The notes below the pieces were generated by a model that saw nothing but the letters and a program-made list of their open reading frames with translations, was not told the DNA's origin and searched no databases. A DNA stretch of 64,000 nt from Cydia pomonella. Lineage: Eukaryota > Arthropoda > Insecta > Lepidoptera > Tortricidae. Within the stretch, counting starts at the first letter, position 1; every line of letters begins with the position of its first letter. The position numbers and the translations under genes were made by a program. The stretch lies in assembly GCF_033807575.1 (NCBI RefSeq), contig NC_084717.1, positions 11,347,692-11,411,691 on the forward strand. The letters run 5' to 3'. This document shows positions 45,075 to 57,721 of the stretch, piece after piece.

Positions 45075-45361
45075 ATATATCATAATAAACTGCACATTTT
45101 TTTTATAAACAAAAATACATATGTATGGGTTGAGCACGATTTTAGAAATGTCTCTAATTAGAACAGAGGCTAGCCAGACAATTTATGAAGCTTGCTGACG
45201 GCGAGCTAATGAAGTAAGCTATAGCTTAGCTCGGCTAATTGCAAATGTAAATATGCTGTTAGCGTAATACGCGAGCTTAGCTAGTTTGAGTTGTAGTCTA
45301 TAGTGCAGATAGTAACAGTAGGCTAGTGCGACCATTGAAATTTTATTTCGTTCCTGTCTAA

Positions 45362-45523
45362 AGGGCTAGCCAAGATGACAATCGTTGATAAAAAACGCCA
45401 TGGAAATTTAAATAATGCAAGGTAATGTCTACAGACTTTTTCCAGCATCTGTCACCCCGATACATTTTTCCAATTCGTTTGGCGTTTGTCACCTATGTCC
45501 GATTGCCATCTTGGCTCGGCCCT
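45362..45523. mobile_element. MITE, AGGGCTAGCCAAGATG ends
   Basis: AGGGCTAGCCAAGATGACAA and TTGCCATCTTGGCTCGGCCC are inverted repeats with small differences. The 162-bp element has no coding capacity. Confidence 0.6.
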
Positions 45524-48500
45524 CTGATATATGTGTGCAAAAATGTACAATTTTACTATATTAAATTCTATTGCACACCCAGTCAATACCCCTTATGCTT
45601 ACAACAACTTTCTTTAACAGGCATAATGCGTTCCATATAAGTATTATATTCCTCCGCACTTTTGCGTGTCGAACACGAAAGCTCTAAAAAGTAGGCGATC
45701 GGAGAGTGTAGATATTATAAAACGACGTTTAACATAATACATAGCATTAAAAGCATCTAATTGTTAAGGTGTAGCTAAAACAAAGCTAGGTGTGAAAAAA
45801 GTTGACACGTTTGCTTTTCATATTAAATAGATACCTATTTATGCTGCTTATTATATAATTATATAATGTAGTCCTGTGGTCTGACTGTGGTAGCATACAA
45901 AGCTAATTAAGTGCCACAGTGATGCGTACAATAAATAAATATTTTACACAAATCGATCGTGCAGCTGTGGATACTAGACGATAATAACATATAAGACAAT
46001 ATAGGTAATAACTGCGTTTGATAAGGATAATAAAGACAAATGACGACCTTTCGAAAAAAAAAATAGGCAACCTCTGACCCTAAAAGCCTGGCCATGCCAC
46101 GTATTAAATTCAGTAGTTTTCTAAAACACCTACTGTGTCTGTTGCCGGCAGCCCGTGGGCGCCTGTGTAAGGCCTGTCGCATTTGTATGTATAATTATAG
46201 AAAAGTTGCGCCGTTCGCGAGGGCGTAGGCAACTTACACAACCCGCTGACATTGTGACGTGAAATAAATGATAAGATTTACATGTTTGTTTATGTAATTA
46301 CGTATGTTACCTTTTCGCTTTCAAGTTCATGTGCTACAAAATCGACTAACCTATGCTACTAATTTGCTTAAACACATCTTGACGGCGTCGACGCTAGGTA
46401 TATGTAGTTAACGGTAGGTTTTTTGCCATAGACTCACGGCGTATACTTGTTACATTGTAAAATATTACAGTAACAATATGTCTTCTACATAAATAGGTAA
46501 CTATGGGTATATTGACCAAAATTTTTGCAAAACGTGATCACCAGTCAATATTGATGTGTTCACTGTTACTTTTTATGCGTTATAAACAAATATCTAAAAG
46601 AAGTGCGTGACTAAAAAATGTTACAACTAGTACCTATCACGGCTTTCCTTCCAGTTGTCAAACTGGGATCTCGGTGATCCCACATACAGGCGGTAATGGT
46701 GTTTGCCCTGACGCCGCACTTCGCAACCACCTGTCTGTTTGACTATTACAAGTGAAGGGGCTTTGATTGTCCCATTATCAGTAGGTACCTAGATCTCGTT
46801 GCTGTACCTTAGTACATCTTGTTTGTACTGTCTTTACTCTGCGAATGCTTTATTTACATATGTACAATTACATATGTATGGAACACTGGAGTTACTTTGA
46901 ATCGCGGGGTAACATTGGTCATCCTTTTTTTGAGGAATAAGGAGTGGATTTTTAAACACGAGCTTAATAATTTTATGATGTAGTTGGCTTGGCAACCTTA
47001 CATGATGAAGGCGTTCGGAAACGAATTCCTTATTGTTACATCGATGATCAATTATGGTATTAAAGGTGATATTATTCGGATTGCGTCCGTTACTGTTGCG
47101 GATTTACTGCTGCAGCGGTAATGAGGGCGATGTCACTGTCAATCTCCTTTAATAGTATGTATAGACTGTCATGTCAACGCACGTGACAATAATATTAATT
47201 TTCATTGGTTTACATTTCACATCATTTGTCAACCTGTCAAATGACTAATGTGACCCACGTTACGGTCATGCACACAGCCATTATAAATGTGTGCATTATT
47301 TGGTAATTGTCAACACTAATATCAAATATGAAAACAGATACGAGTAAGTATCTAGCTTCGTGGCGTAATTTAATACTGTGGTTGGGTCTCACTGCACAAC
47401 TTAACTATTCACAAAACGATTTGTACTAAGCTGTAAGTTGATTTCCAGTATATTTTGGCGTAGTAAATAATTATAGGATACTTAAGGTGTATTAATATTG
47501 TTTTAATAGGTTTCTGAACGAGTTGAGAGTAAATTATGTGATTGGGCTTAAAAGTTACAAATTTTAAACTGTGTTTATTCGGATATGTTAATGCACGCCT
47601 TATAGGAGTTTAATAATATTATAATCATATGTTTTCCGAAAAAAACCAAACCTTAATCACGTATAGTTAAGTTTTAAAACGCGATTATGTCCCGTTTTAC
47701 GTAACTTAAAAAGTGGAAAAATCATGAAAGTTTATATCCGTGTCATGAAATGGGTAATGGTGGAAAACATAAATGATGATTCATATGTTATCTACCACAC
47801 ATTAAAAAAAAACAATTAACTATAGATGGTCAGATAAACGAGGTATGAATAATAATGTTGCCAGTTCAACAATAGGTACGCTTATTTTTCATAAATTACC
47901 CTCTTTAAGAAGAAGAAGCAAGTGATCCCAATTAACCTTCCCTTTCTAGTCGTAACGTAAAAACTATACAACTACATAATATTAGTCGTAATAACATAAG
48001 TACCGAATAAGGTGATTTTTCGGCTCAAATAGACCCGGACCTTGCCCTTATCACGCTGTCGCGACACGACACTCCATATGTAGCAATGACGTGAACTGAC
48101 AAGTGAAGTGATTTGCCACGACAGCCTGGTAATGATAATGACCCAATTTCTATGAAATATAAATATTATAGGGACATGTCATGTCAAACCCTGAGAAATA
48201 ACCGTTGACTACCGAATTTTGTGTCTCACCACGACCGTTTTAAACACCATTAAAGAATCCCAACTACACAGGTGGGGCGGGTAGGTATCTAATACCTATT
48301 TATTTTATAAATCATGGTATTACTTCAGATTAAATATTGCCCAAACATCGATTTGATTCTCTATCGATCGACTTATCGAATATTCCCAAATCCGGCCAAG
48401 CATACTTCGGAAATTGACTAAATGTCTGAAATTTACGAAAAATGTCCTCTTTCATGAAGTTATTAAAGGTAACGTGGGAAACCTACATAATTAGTACTCT

Positions 48501-49160
48501 TCTTTTTAAGTAGTACTTAGTACTTATATATTACGTTATAGAATTTATTTAATCTACTTAGATAGCAAAATCCAACAACTTGTTTTTTAATCAATTTTTA
48601 ACGTATGTAAACACACAGTTTCCGTACTAATGAAGGTTACAGTACGAGCACACCCTGCGGGACATTGTCATCCCGGTGCCAAGTGTCATTGACACCGATG
48701 CATGCGCACTGCGATCGGATAACGACTGTGTGCACTTGTAATAAGGTGCATGTTAGGTTAAGTGGCACGATTAGTTGACGCAGCGTATCTGTAGCGCTAA
48801 AGAATTAACGCTGGGATATGTTTTGTATTAACAAGGTACAGCAGTATGTTGAACTTGTATAATACGCAATTATTTAAGACAATTAAAACAATATTACTGC
48901 GAATAAACTATTTATATTCTGTTCAATTGATGGTCTCATCGGAAGATCAGCGCTAGAAGTCAGCGGTAACAGGATGAGATGAGGCCATTTCGTGGCACGC
49001 TATTCTTTTTACGTTTTTCTAATAAGTACCTTATATTAAATTGCCTCGTTTGTGTTCCCGAATAAAGCTATTTATATTTTATTATATTATAATATTACAT
49101 ATATGTATAACAATTCCGACGGGCCCGTAACCTATAGCCGGTAATGACCAGCAGCCGTAC
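45524..49160. other. No gene seen
   Basis: AT-rich. CGCGATTATGTCCCGTTTTA near 47679 resembles GCGATTAAGTCCCGTTTGTA near 16154, so both may be pieces of one repeat. GC-richer block at 48640-48730 without assignment. Confidence 0.4.
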
Positions 49161-49290
49161 CACGAGTTGACAGTTGACGTTTACGTTAGCGACTACGTAA
49201 ACTCACTCGCGCTGATAAATTGGTGCGATAGAGAGGAAGCGCGATCGAGTTCACGCAGTCGCTCACGTAAATGTCAAATGCCAACTCGTG
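49161..49290. mobile_element. Foldback MITE, CACGAGTTG ends
   Basis: CACGAGTTGACAGTTGACGT and CAAATGCCAACTCGTG are inverted. Inner arms GCGACTACGTAAACTC and GAGTTCACGCAGTCGC continue the foldback. Weaker similarity extends about 12 bp outward on each side (CAGCAGCCGTAC, ATAGCTGTCCTG). Confidence 0.6.
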
Positions 49291-50586
49291 ATAGCTGTCC
49301 TGTTATATAGGTTGGAGATTACTAGGTTTATGAAGCTGGAGTTAAGGGTTTTTTGCGAGCTGTTTTATGTCGAGTTCTACATACGTATTTATCTATGTAA
49401 ATAATATATTCACCTAAAACCCCATAGTACAAGCTTTGCTTAAGTAATTTGGGGATAGGAAATAGATCTGTATAAGATATAGATTGTAGCATTTCTTTAA
49501 ACAGCATTATTTACTTAATAGGAATGTTATCAAAAACATTTTTATTTATTACATCTTCTTCTCTCTTCCTTTCCTTTTTTTACACATATCTGGATCATAA
49601 TTTAATAATTTATTGTGTTCTAATAAAGTAATGTACACATTAAATTATCTTTTGCATCCACTCGTACGCTTACAAAGGTAAGTCAAAAAAATAAGAAAAC
49701 GAAAGATAGCAGAACACTAATTTCAAAAGTACGGTAAAAATGCAAATGAATGCATAGACACATCAAACCAAAACGAACGTGTGACACTATGTCACACTAT
49801 TTTGATCTTTACGACGTCGTAGTAAGTTCCAAATGGCAACAGACACCGCCTACAATCCAACCTAAATTCAGCGAATGTCAAAACCCTTAAAAAGGAAACG
49901 TGACACTTTAACGAACTATTGTGTGTAACAGATGTTATTACATATTCGTGAGTCATGCTAAAATAGATCATATTTCTACCGTTCACGATGCAAATTCAAT
50001 TAGCAACATGCGTTCGTCCTTTCAATGTATATGTCTTTAACATATTCACATGATAAAATGAGTTCTATTACATTGCGCTATGGTTGGTTTTAGAACGGAA
50101 CAACAAGTAATTGTGGTCAGAAGACAATGAACATTGTGCCGGTAGACTTAAACTTCACTCGACAAGTGACGGTCCACTCGGTCAAGATTGTGTTTAATAG
50201 TTTTTCCAAATATGTACTTACCACCTACATACTAATTTCCTATACCAGGTCGAGTTACCTTGTATAGTTTTTTAAAACCTAACTAAAGTAATTCCTAACG
50301 GGGTATCTAAACTTACATTTCATCTTTTTGTTGTCGTGAACACTCTCTGAAATAAATATTTTACTAAAGGGACATCACTTCCTTTTTTTTTTCATTTACA
50401 TAAAACATACTGAATTTTGAAGAATAATAGTAATAAATACACTCAAACGACAACGGAGCAATTTCTTTGGAAATTTTCATACATCCGTGTCCCGTTTTGT
50501 TGATTTTAACTAGGGTAAGTAAACTTTTCAATGCCTACAACTAGACGCATTATTATTGCTAAAACCTGCATAGAGCGCGTACTAAG
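49291..50586. other. No gene seen
   Basis: AT-rich. The minus frame 49792-49986 shows no domain. Confidence 0.4.
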
Positions 50587-50739
50587 TTAGAGTTAGACCA
50601 AGATAAGTTGGGAGCGATTTTGTTAGCCCAGCCTGTGCTAAGTACACGTCATAATTTCATAGAAGTTTGACGTTTAAAATAACACTTGCACTGTCTGGGC
50701 TTCCAAATTCACTGCCAACTTATCTTCGTCGGAGTCTAA
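50587..50739. mobile_element. MITE, TTAGA...TCTAA ends
   Basis: TTAGAGTTAGACCAAGATAA and TTATCTTCGTCGGAGTCTAA are inverted repeats with a shared AAGATAAGTTGG core; the internal TTAGCCCAG also meets CTGGGCTTCC. 153 bp, non-coding. Confidence 0.6.
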
Positions 50740-50953
50740 TGATTAATAAACCTTGATGTACACTCTCTCATTGGATATAATGGAAAAACTTAATGTTCTT
50801 CTACACGAGTAACTAAACCAAAATTCGAATTCGACTCATACAACACATGAAAGCCATAGCCCGCAGAATATACTAAAAGTAATACACCCGCCTATCCGTC
50901 GTTCACCTGTAATAGTTAAATCCATCTCCGCTAAGCCTGTCTACGTTACGTAA

Positions 50954-51121
50954 CTGAGACGCTGCCGGCACGCCAAGCGGGTTCGACGATCTAAGTTCGA
51001 CCCACTGAAGCCACTGACAATGCCTCGCCTGGAGTTCATTATCAACCAGGATAAGGTGGCCTCGGTATCTATGAAAAGTATACTTGGTCGAAGAACTCTT
51101 ATAATGGCTAGACCGTGGTAG
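50954..51121 (+). other. Short GC-richer open stretch, exon-like
   Basis: 55 codons without a stop, from CTG after a TAA to TAG at 51119-51121, in a locally G+C-richer block. The translation is basic at the start (RRCRHAKRVRRSK), then MPRLEFIINQDKVASVS. An in-frame ATG gives 33 residues. No domain and no strong splice acceptor were seen. It may be a decayed element fragment or chance. Confidence 0.2.
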
Positions 51122-53095
51122 GCAATCGGAATGATCTTGAATACCTTTGTTTAGACGTGTATTTTTGCTAGATTTTATTTTGCCTGTTGTTTATTCAAGT
51201 CTGTTTTAAACCTCGTCTAGTTCAATTCTAGGTATTTGTTTTTATTTCATCAATGTTTCTAGTCTTGATACAGGTTTTAAGGTTAACTTGATTAATTGCC
51301 TTGTTAAAAAATTAACACTATGCAGGTGATTAGTGCCCATTTTGAAACACGCGATGAGAAATATTGATTTACAATTAGGTACGTACAGCTTTTACGAATT
51401 CCAGAGTAAAGTTAAACTAAGAACGAGCGAATCAAGTCGAAATGTTTTATGAATAGAGGTAGTCATCAAACAATTCCCTTTTATTGAATTCGAACACAAA
51501 GTGCATCAAACGCCGCGCGCCTACTAATCAGTACAGTCGGGCACAATTACCACTTAGCCCGTCCACAGGACGTTACAGCGCGCTGGTTGCATTATTCATC
51601 TGTCCGTCATGTGAATGACAAAAGTCAAGATAATATCTCTTATTATGTGCATCTGCATAGCCTGTGTGTTAGAATCTAGTAAAATCCAAATTGAAACAAA
51701 TGCAGCAACGTTCTCTATTTTACTGTAGTCTTGTAAGCATTGTTATTATTTATTATTTCAATAAAATTCAGTGTATACTGTCTTAATATTAATATTAAAT
51801 ATTAAACTCCTATTACTGTCAAGTATACATGGAGTACTTACATATGTACCAAATATGTACATGAGTTTTGATTACTTATATTATTTATAATAATAGTTTT
51901 AAAATAAGATGCCAGTAAGCATGCACTTTGTATAGTATACTATGATCAGCTGATTTTTTTAATGGAGTTTTTCATGTTAAGTCTTAGTTGCTGCCGGTTT
52001 TTGTACTCCGATATATGGGAGCAGCTTATTTGAGAACCAAGAAACTTGTTTATTTTAAGCAAGCATGATCCAATTCACCTTCAGTTTAAATGGACATTGC
52101 TGATTTTCCTTCCATAAGACTCAATTCAAAAGAGCACAATCGAGATTCCTCGGCTAGTTCTACTATCTTCTCAATAACTGGAGGTAGAACTTCGCGCGTT
52201 CATTACAAACTAATCAATAGAGGACCAACTTCCAACGGACAGTTCTTTCTTTGAAATTTCCTCTATTCCATCGGTGTTATTAGAATCGCTTGCAGAATCT
52301 CGAGTCGAAGGCGCAAGAGATCCATGATAAATACGTCCTCCGATTGCCTATAGCTGATACCGACCTCGAGCTCACGGTACGTTGGTATGCTTAAGAACCT
52401 GACTGGCCCGTGCTTGTGCAAGCAAAAAGAGTGCATGGTAAGAAATGTCAAGACGTTCCGTTCGCCGTTTTAATTATTGTAATGGATGACTTGGAAGGAT
52501 TATTAATTTGAGGAATTGCAATTCAGAGTTAAGCATAACCTTTACAATTAATCAACATTTCAATTTTGATAATGTTTGATAAGTATGATAAAAGTCTCCT
52601 ACAATCTACAAAATTCTAATGTTGATTAATTGTTTCATTCAAAGAAACCATACAACTACAGGGCTAAATGGAAATTTGCTAATAATTTTATTTATTTCTC
52701 GATAAAAAAAACTGGTAATAAAACTTTAATATAATAATAATAGCGGGGTTTGCAAAGAGTATCAGGTTATATATAATGCCCATGTTTTGTCGATCGGAAT
52801 ACATAATACCTTACGTAAAGCCCTTCAGTTAGGAAAACAATTAGAATATCCCAAAAAAAACATTCCAATTTCCCATCTAACAATCCGGTCGAATTTCAAA
52901 CGAAACAAAAGACGTCTGCCACAATGGCCGCCCCTCGGCAATTTTCGTCATAAAAAATGTCTTCGCGAATCTTCGTCAAACGAGAACGTTGAATTTATAA
53001 AGATATCGGTTGAAAGGTCTGGGTGGAATTAATTAAATTGAGCGTTTTCATTGTTATCACTGGTTTATTCTTATCGCTAGATGAGTCGAACACAA
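51122..53095. other. No gene recognised; one CpG-richer block
   Basis: 52860-53035 (within the frame 52787-53032) is richer in CpG, with GACGTCTGCCACAATGGCCG, in an AT-rich setting. It might be conserved non-coding or exon-derived sequence. The frame has no domain. Confidence 0.3.
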
Positions 53096-53166
53096 ACCGG
53101 TACGACAAAGTTGCGCGTATCCAGATATATCCAAAATCTGGAATCGCGCGACTTTGTCGTACCGGT
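53096..53166. mobile_element. Short foldback, ACCGGTACGACAAAGT arms
   Basis: ACCGGTACGACAAAGTTGCG and CGCGACTTTGTCGTACCGGT are inverted with one mismatch over 22 bp; the 71-bp unit has a CCAGAT/ATCTGG inner pair. It may be a MITE or a lone foldback. Confidence 0.6.
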
Positions 53167-54577
53167 CAGCGCAGAAGACTCTTTTAATAATAAAATCATT
53201 TGTCCGTCAGTTTTAAATTATCTTATTAGCTGAAAGACATTGGTTCTTATCAAAATACCTAATTATGTACCTGTCATCAAATTACAACCAACTACCGGTA
53301 ACGGATTAAAAGCCCACTATTAAGTTGGGCCAGGGGAGCAAAGATGCTAAGAATAACGTGTAAGTATTGGACATATCCCTTCTATGGTTAAGATTATGCT
53401 GTCAAAGAATTTCATAGCCTGGCCTGGTCATCCAGCTCATATCTCCACGCGCGAGTCTAATATCACACGATATAAAATCTACCTCTTTGTATATAGTGCT
53501 GTGCGAAAATAACGGACGGAAATACGGAGTACCGCGCAACTATGATCTGACAGACAGTAATAATCCTAAAAACAGTGGCACATGTAGAACTGGTTCGCTT
53601 CCTATTCGACTTAGTAAGCAACAGTAATACGTCCTGGAGGTTTAGGAGGATAAAAAGGTTCTCTGATCCAGTCGTTACCCTTGCTGATAACGTTTCGTTA
53701 ATTATTATTCGGCTTTACGGCCAGTTGGATAAACGGCACCTCTCAATTTATGTGTCGGCCGATCGCTCGTTTAACAACGGGTTAACAATGGATATTTGGC
53801 AAGTGATCATAATTAATATATATTTTTAACATTTTGATGGCCAGTATAAGAGCGCAGAAATTTGTTTGTATAGGTAGATTTGTAATAAGCACACAATCGT
53901 CTAGAATAGTTGGTATACCAGCACAAATACTCGTTGGAGTTACATAATTATTTGTATTTATGAAAATGTATTTTATTGATATGAATCAATTTTATACCGT
54001 TCAGAGCGGCCGAGGTGGTCATATGTATGTAATGTCCCAAATCTAGTACTAGACGATTGTAAAGTTTTTATGACTTCTTTTAGGTAACTAAGTAGGTACT
54101 TACCCATCCGTGGGAAATTAAGAAGTTCGAATGTTAAAAAATTAAGTAGTAATTGTCTGACTTCCCTCTAATGGTAACTTTCCGTCCTCTTGTAACTCTT
54201 ATTAACTTGCTCAACTAGCATCAAAAGGCGTCATTAAAACTCCTACAATTTTCAACTAGCATTTCCAAAGCTACCTGAGTATTATTTTGCTGCAGTTACA
54301 GCTAATGCAAAACTCTATAAGGAGACGGGAAGTTTCCTGCGGCTTGCTAAACATTAATTGCGTTACAACTTACTCTGTGACTGTGCTTAACTTGGTATTT
54401 ATCGCATGCTTGGCCGATCTTAAAGCTGTTGGAGCTGAGTTTACTCCTTAGAGCAGTCGATACAGAAAAGATTTTAACAAAAACCAATGCTTTCATATCT
54501 TAAATAGCAACTAAGTTACCCGCTAACATACAAAATCACATAAAATATATTTTTTAGTTAGTTTCGCTTGGTCCTGG
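53167..54577. other. No gene recognised
   Basis: Frame 53575-53829 lies in a block of mixed composition with no domain. The rest is AT-rich. Confidence 0.35.
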
Positions 54578-54672
54578 ATAATCTTATTATAAACTTCAGC
54601 AGTATTTCTTGAGGGTACTTTTAATTAAAAATTTAGGTTAAAATATCATTATTTATGGAATGGGGAGTTAAT
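54578..54672 (-). repeat. Dispersed repeat, copy 2 (with 41405)
   Basis: TATAAACTTCAGCAGTATTT, CTTGAGGGTACTTTTAATTA and TTATGGAATGGGGAGTTA are the reverse complement of 41405-41505 with differences. Confidence 0.55.
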
Positions 54673-55164
54673 CATGAGAATAACTTTAATTTAATTGGGA
54701 CATATGTTCAATTTGAGTATTTCACGTAAGACAGCTAGCTATCCATTCGGAGACCGAGGTAGATACATTATTTATTGTCAGTGGGCTGTGGGGTGGTATT
54801 GTTTTATATTTTTTGCTTTAAAAATTACATAACTAGTTTTGGATATGTTTATTGTGAGGAGATTGTATTGAAACCATGAGTGTAATTTATTTAAATCCGA
54901 CATGACTGAGAGGAATTCAAAGAATAAGTTTTCAAGTAATGAAGTCTACCTAAAAGTTTCAATATGGGTCAAAATTATACTTAATGGTGCTTATGCAGCT
55001 GTATAAATGACACAATGTCAATTAATTGTCATAGAATGACAACTAACATCCGTATTAGGCGGGAGATCTGGGGGCGACGACCTAGACTCCCACGATACTA
55101 GTTGTCCTTTGCCTGATTATTTATTATCATCGGTTGCTACGTGACCCCACGCCTTTAAAGATTG
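54673..55164. other. No gene seen
   Basis: AT-rich. TGTCATTTATA / TGACAATTAATTG-like short inverted motifs near 55005-55045. Confidence 0.4.
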
Positions 55165-55260
55165 TGTTGGGATAATGTAGTTTAACGGCCTCCTAGGTAG
55201 TGACCCTGCTTACGAAACATTAGATCCTGGGTTCGAATCCCAGTAAAGGCATTTATTTGG
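55165..55260 (+). mobile_element. tRNA-like SINE fragment
   Basis: GGGTTCGAATCCCAG is a perfect B box with its pairing arm, followed by TAAAGGCATTTATTTGG as in the SINEs at 43580 and 62757. The upstream part does not fold as a full tRNA by eye, so a SINE is preferred over a tRNA gene. Confidence 0.5.
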
Positions 55261-55918
55261 CCTTTTGTGTGTTTCTGTACCCAACATATCGATAATAATT
55301 AAAGTCGAGAAACGTGCGTCGATGTCAACCTGTCATATAAGTACGAGTAATATGTTTTTGACTTGACTGCATAATTAAACATTTGATTACCATAGGTAAA
55401 TAACAAATACGTAATAGAGCATTCGAAGATTTATTGTAGGAATCAATGTAGTTTTACAAAGTATTTGAATACCTAATTCTAGTAATTTTAATAACAATAC
55501 AATACAAATATTATGTATTGCTCACCAATAACAATTGTAGAGTTACTATGCATATCAAGCGATGTTAATGTGTAAGAACGTAACTGAATGATTGAATTGA
55601 ATGAAAAAAAAACAAAGATCGACAAGTATGACAAGTATTTTAAATAACCATGTATAAAATAGTTATTGATACTGACCTCATGACTATAGACCTATTCAAT
55701 TATTCATAGGTAATACATTCTCAGTATTCTCACTCTCACCATTTACTGATAATAAAAAATTTGAGCTATAGTATTTTCTAACTACAAGCTAGTTAATAAT
55801 AATAACTAGATGTTATTTACCTAAGATACATGTTATACATTATTCTTGAAGGGCCTGCGAGTGACTCGGGTTGAGTTTGGACGTTTCTGGCTGGCCAACC
55901 AAAGGGCAACCACGCACT
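55261..55918. other. Unique left flank of the tandem duplication
   Basis: AT-rich, then a GC-richer 60 bp (55855-55918) just before the first unit. No gene seen. Confidence 0.4.
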
Positions 55919-57187
55919 CATGCAGAAACAGTGGAATATACTAAAGTGGAGTTTCACGGCACGGTTGCTTCTAATATTGGCGACAAAGGAGAAGCAGGTT
56001 TAATATTCAAATTCATCTGCCATACTTACTCTAATTGTCTTACATTTTAAAAATATATGTGTTTTTATAGAGCTATCAGATACAGGTAGATACTTTTGAC
56101 GGGTCTCTATTGTTTCCCTTAAAGTTTATGGGACACAATTATTTATTAAGTCATAATGTATTGTTTGGCCGCATTTTTGTTCGTCATTATTTGCTTTTTC
56201 TCAGAAGCGCGTAATTGCCATTAAACAAAACTAACCTAACCCAATCTATCTACAGAATAACCTAAAGAAATTCCTGAAAAGTTAACGGTTTCAGAATTAT
56301 GACTAATGATAATCTGACTATCATTACATTATGACTTTCAATAAATATTTCAAACAAAGGAATTCTACTTTTGACGCGTAGTCTCATTCGCGAATATTTG
56401 TGTGTGCCTAACATTTTACTGCAACAATATTTTTAATAATCAATAGCAATAATCTTTGCTCTCACTGGGTAATTCTGCTCCAACAGATTTTGTACATGAA
56501 AACTATATCACAACATCTAAGTGATGATGTAATGATGGTTTATTTTCAATCGGCATACCTATATGTCAACATACCTTCCATAATATAATAATTTTAATTG
56601 AATTTCGAATTTTGGAGCAAATTAGGCACATTAGGTTCTGTCTGTTCCACAAGAGCCCTAAAATTTCATTTAGCGACAACAAAGTAAAAAAAAACAATAA
56701 TTACATTAAAATAGAGTCTATCTTAAATGAACATCTAAGAGACCGAGCTTTGCTCGGAAAACATATAAAAACTCAAAAATGCGCGTTTTCCCAGAGATAA
56801 GACCTGCCTAGATCGATTTATCGCCCCCAAAAACCCAAAGGTACACAATGATTACAAGACAATAAACTCTTCGCTATTGAAGTCCCAACAATCGTATTCA
56901 AATTCCTAGTACACGTGAGATATTTCCTACATTTCAATTCTAAACACAGGACATAAACAAGGAGAATTCAATTCCCGGAATGCTGGCTCGAAATCAAAAC
57001 AAAGCCTTTATAGAAGTCGCGTTTCCTCTTTGAAATAACAAAGTAACGTTCCCTGGCTTGTTCCTACCGCCTGGCTTGAGCATCGTCTTTGGTATACCAG
57101 TGTAGGGTTTACAACTAGGGAAAATTAAATTATTTTCTTTAATATTTTTTGATCCGTGTTTAAATAGTCATTCTAATATACATCAGA

Positions 57188-57346
57188 ACCCCTAGTGTAA
57201 ATTTATTCAATAGCGTGAAGAGCGTTCGCGTTTGTGATATTATTGTATGGGATTATAAACAGCGCGGCAAGCGGAACGTTTTGGAAACTCAAAATCCCAT
57301 ACAAAATGAGACTTAACGCAAACGCGTACGTCACGTTTCGCTAACG
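57188..57346. mobile_element. Truncated relative of the 34888 MITE (unit 1)
   Basis: Starts ACCCCTAGTGTAAAT after CAGA and shares CATACAAAATGAGACTTAAC and GCAAACGCGTACGTCACGTT with 34888-35076. The right terminal repeat is missing. The duplicate copy is at 58991-59149. Confidence 0.65.
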
Positions 57347-57356
57347 AATGAACTGA

Positions 57357-57440
57357 ACTGGTCTAGTGGTCAAGACGTTAGCCGTGTAAGCTGAAGACAC
57401 CCGGTTCCATTCCAGCTTTGGCTAGTAGAGCGCACAGGCG
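57357..57440 (+). mobile_element. tRNA-like SINE head (unit 1)
   Basis: GGTCTAGTGGTCAAGACGTT followed by CGGTTCCATTCCAGC resembles A and B boxes of a tRNA-derived SINE. The rest is not recognisable. The duplicate copy is at 59160-59243. Confidence 0.4.
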
Positions 57441-57504
57441 GTAATTTTTTTAGTATACATACGGGATGAAATTGTTATGTTTGACCATACGCTGAGGAAT
57501 GGAT

Positions 57505-57660
57505 ATGTAGGTCATACTGAACAACTTTTGCTGTGAGACCAACCTCGAAATCGCGACACAAAAATCCCGTCGTATACATTTTGGTGAATCAAATGTCAAT
57601 GCTTTCTATGGTGCAGCTGTTTTTTTTTCGCGATTTCGGGGTTGGCCCCATAATCAAAAT
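57505..57660 (+). repeat. GGTCATACTGAACAAC repeat (unit 1)
   Basis: GGTCATACTGAACAACTTTT, GAGACCAACCTCGAAATCGC and a foldback CGCGATTTCGGGGTTGGCCC. Related to 36481-36620; duplicated at 59308-59463. Confidence 0.5.
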
Positions 57661-57720
57661 TATGTTAAACGTATGGTTAAATATAACAATTTTAGCATGT
57701 TTATATGACATCTATTTTAG

Positions 57721-57721
57721 A
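57721..57721. other. Junction base of the tandem duplication
   Basis: A single A between two otherwise exact 1802-bp units, foreign to both outer flanks. One-base insertions of this sort are common at end-joining junctions (established for non-homologous end joining). It also argues mildly against a simple assembly overlap error. Confidence 0.6.

Larger units (their letters stand above)
55919..57720. repeat. Tandem duplication, unit 1 (1802 bp)
   Basis: Identical to 57722-59523 at a constant offset of 1803, apart from T at 57203 versus G at 59006. The unit contains AT-rich unique sequence, a truncated foldback element (57188-57346), a tRNA-like SINE fragment (57357-57440) and a 'GGTCATACTGAACAAC' repeat (from about 57505). 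Its left edge is CATGCAGAAAC at 55919. I see no coding gene; open frames such as 56612-56800 appear in both copies and resemble nothing known. Confidence 0.95.

Noticed and set aside
55195..55255. True tRNA gene
   Set aside because: It has a perfect B box, but no convincing cloverleaf. The downstream sequence matches SINE bodies elsewhere in the window.
56612..56800. Coding frame in the duplicated unit (also 58415-58603)
   Set aside because: The identity of the copies only reflects the duplication. The peptide is AT-driven and has no domain.
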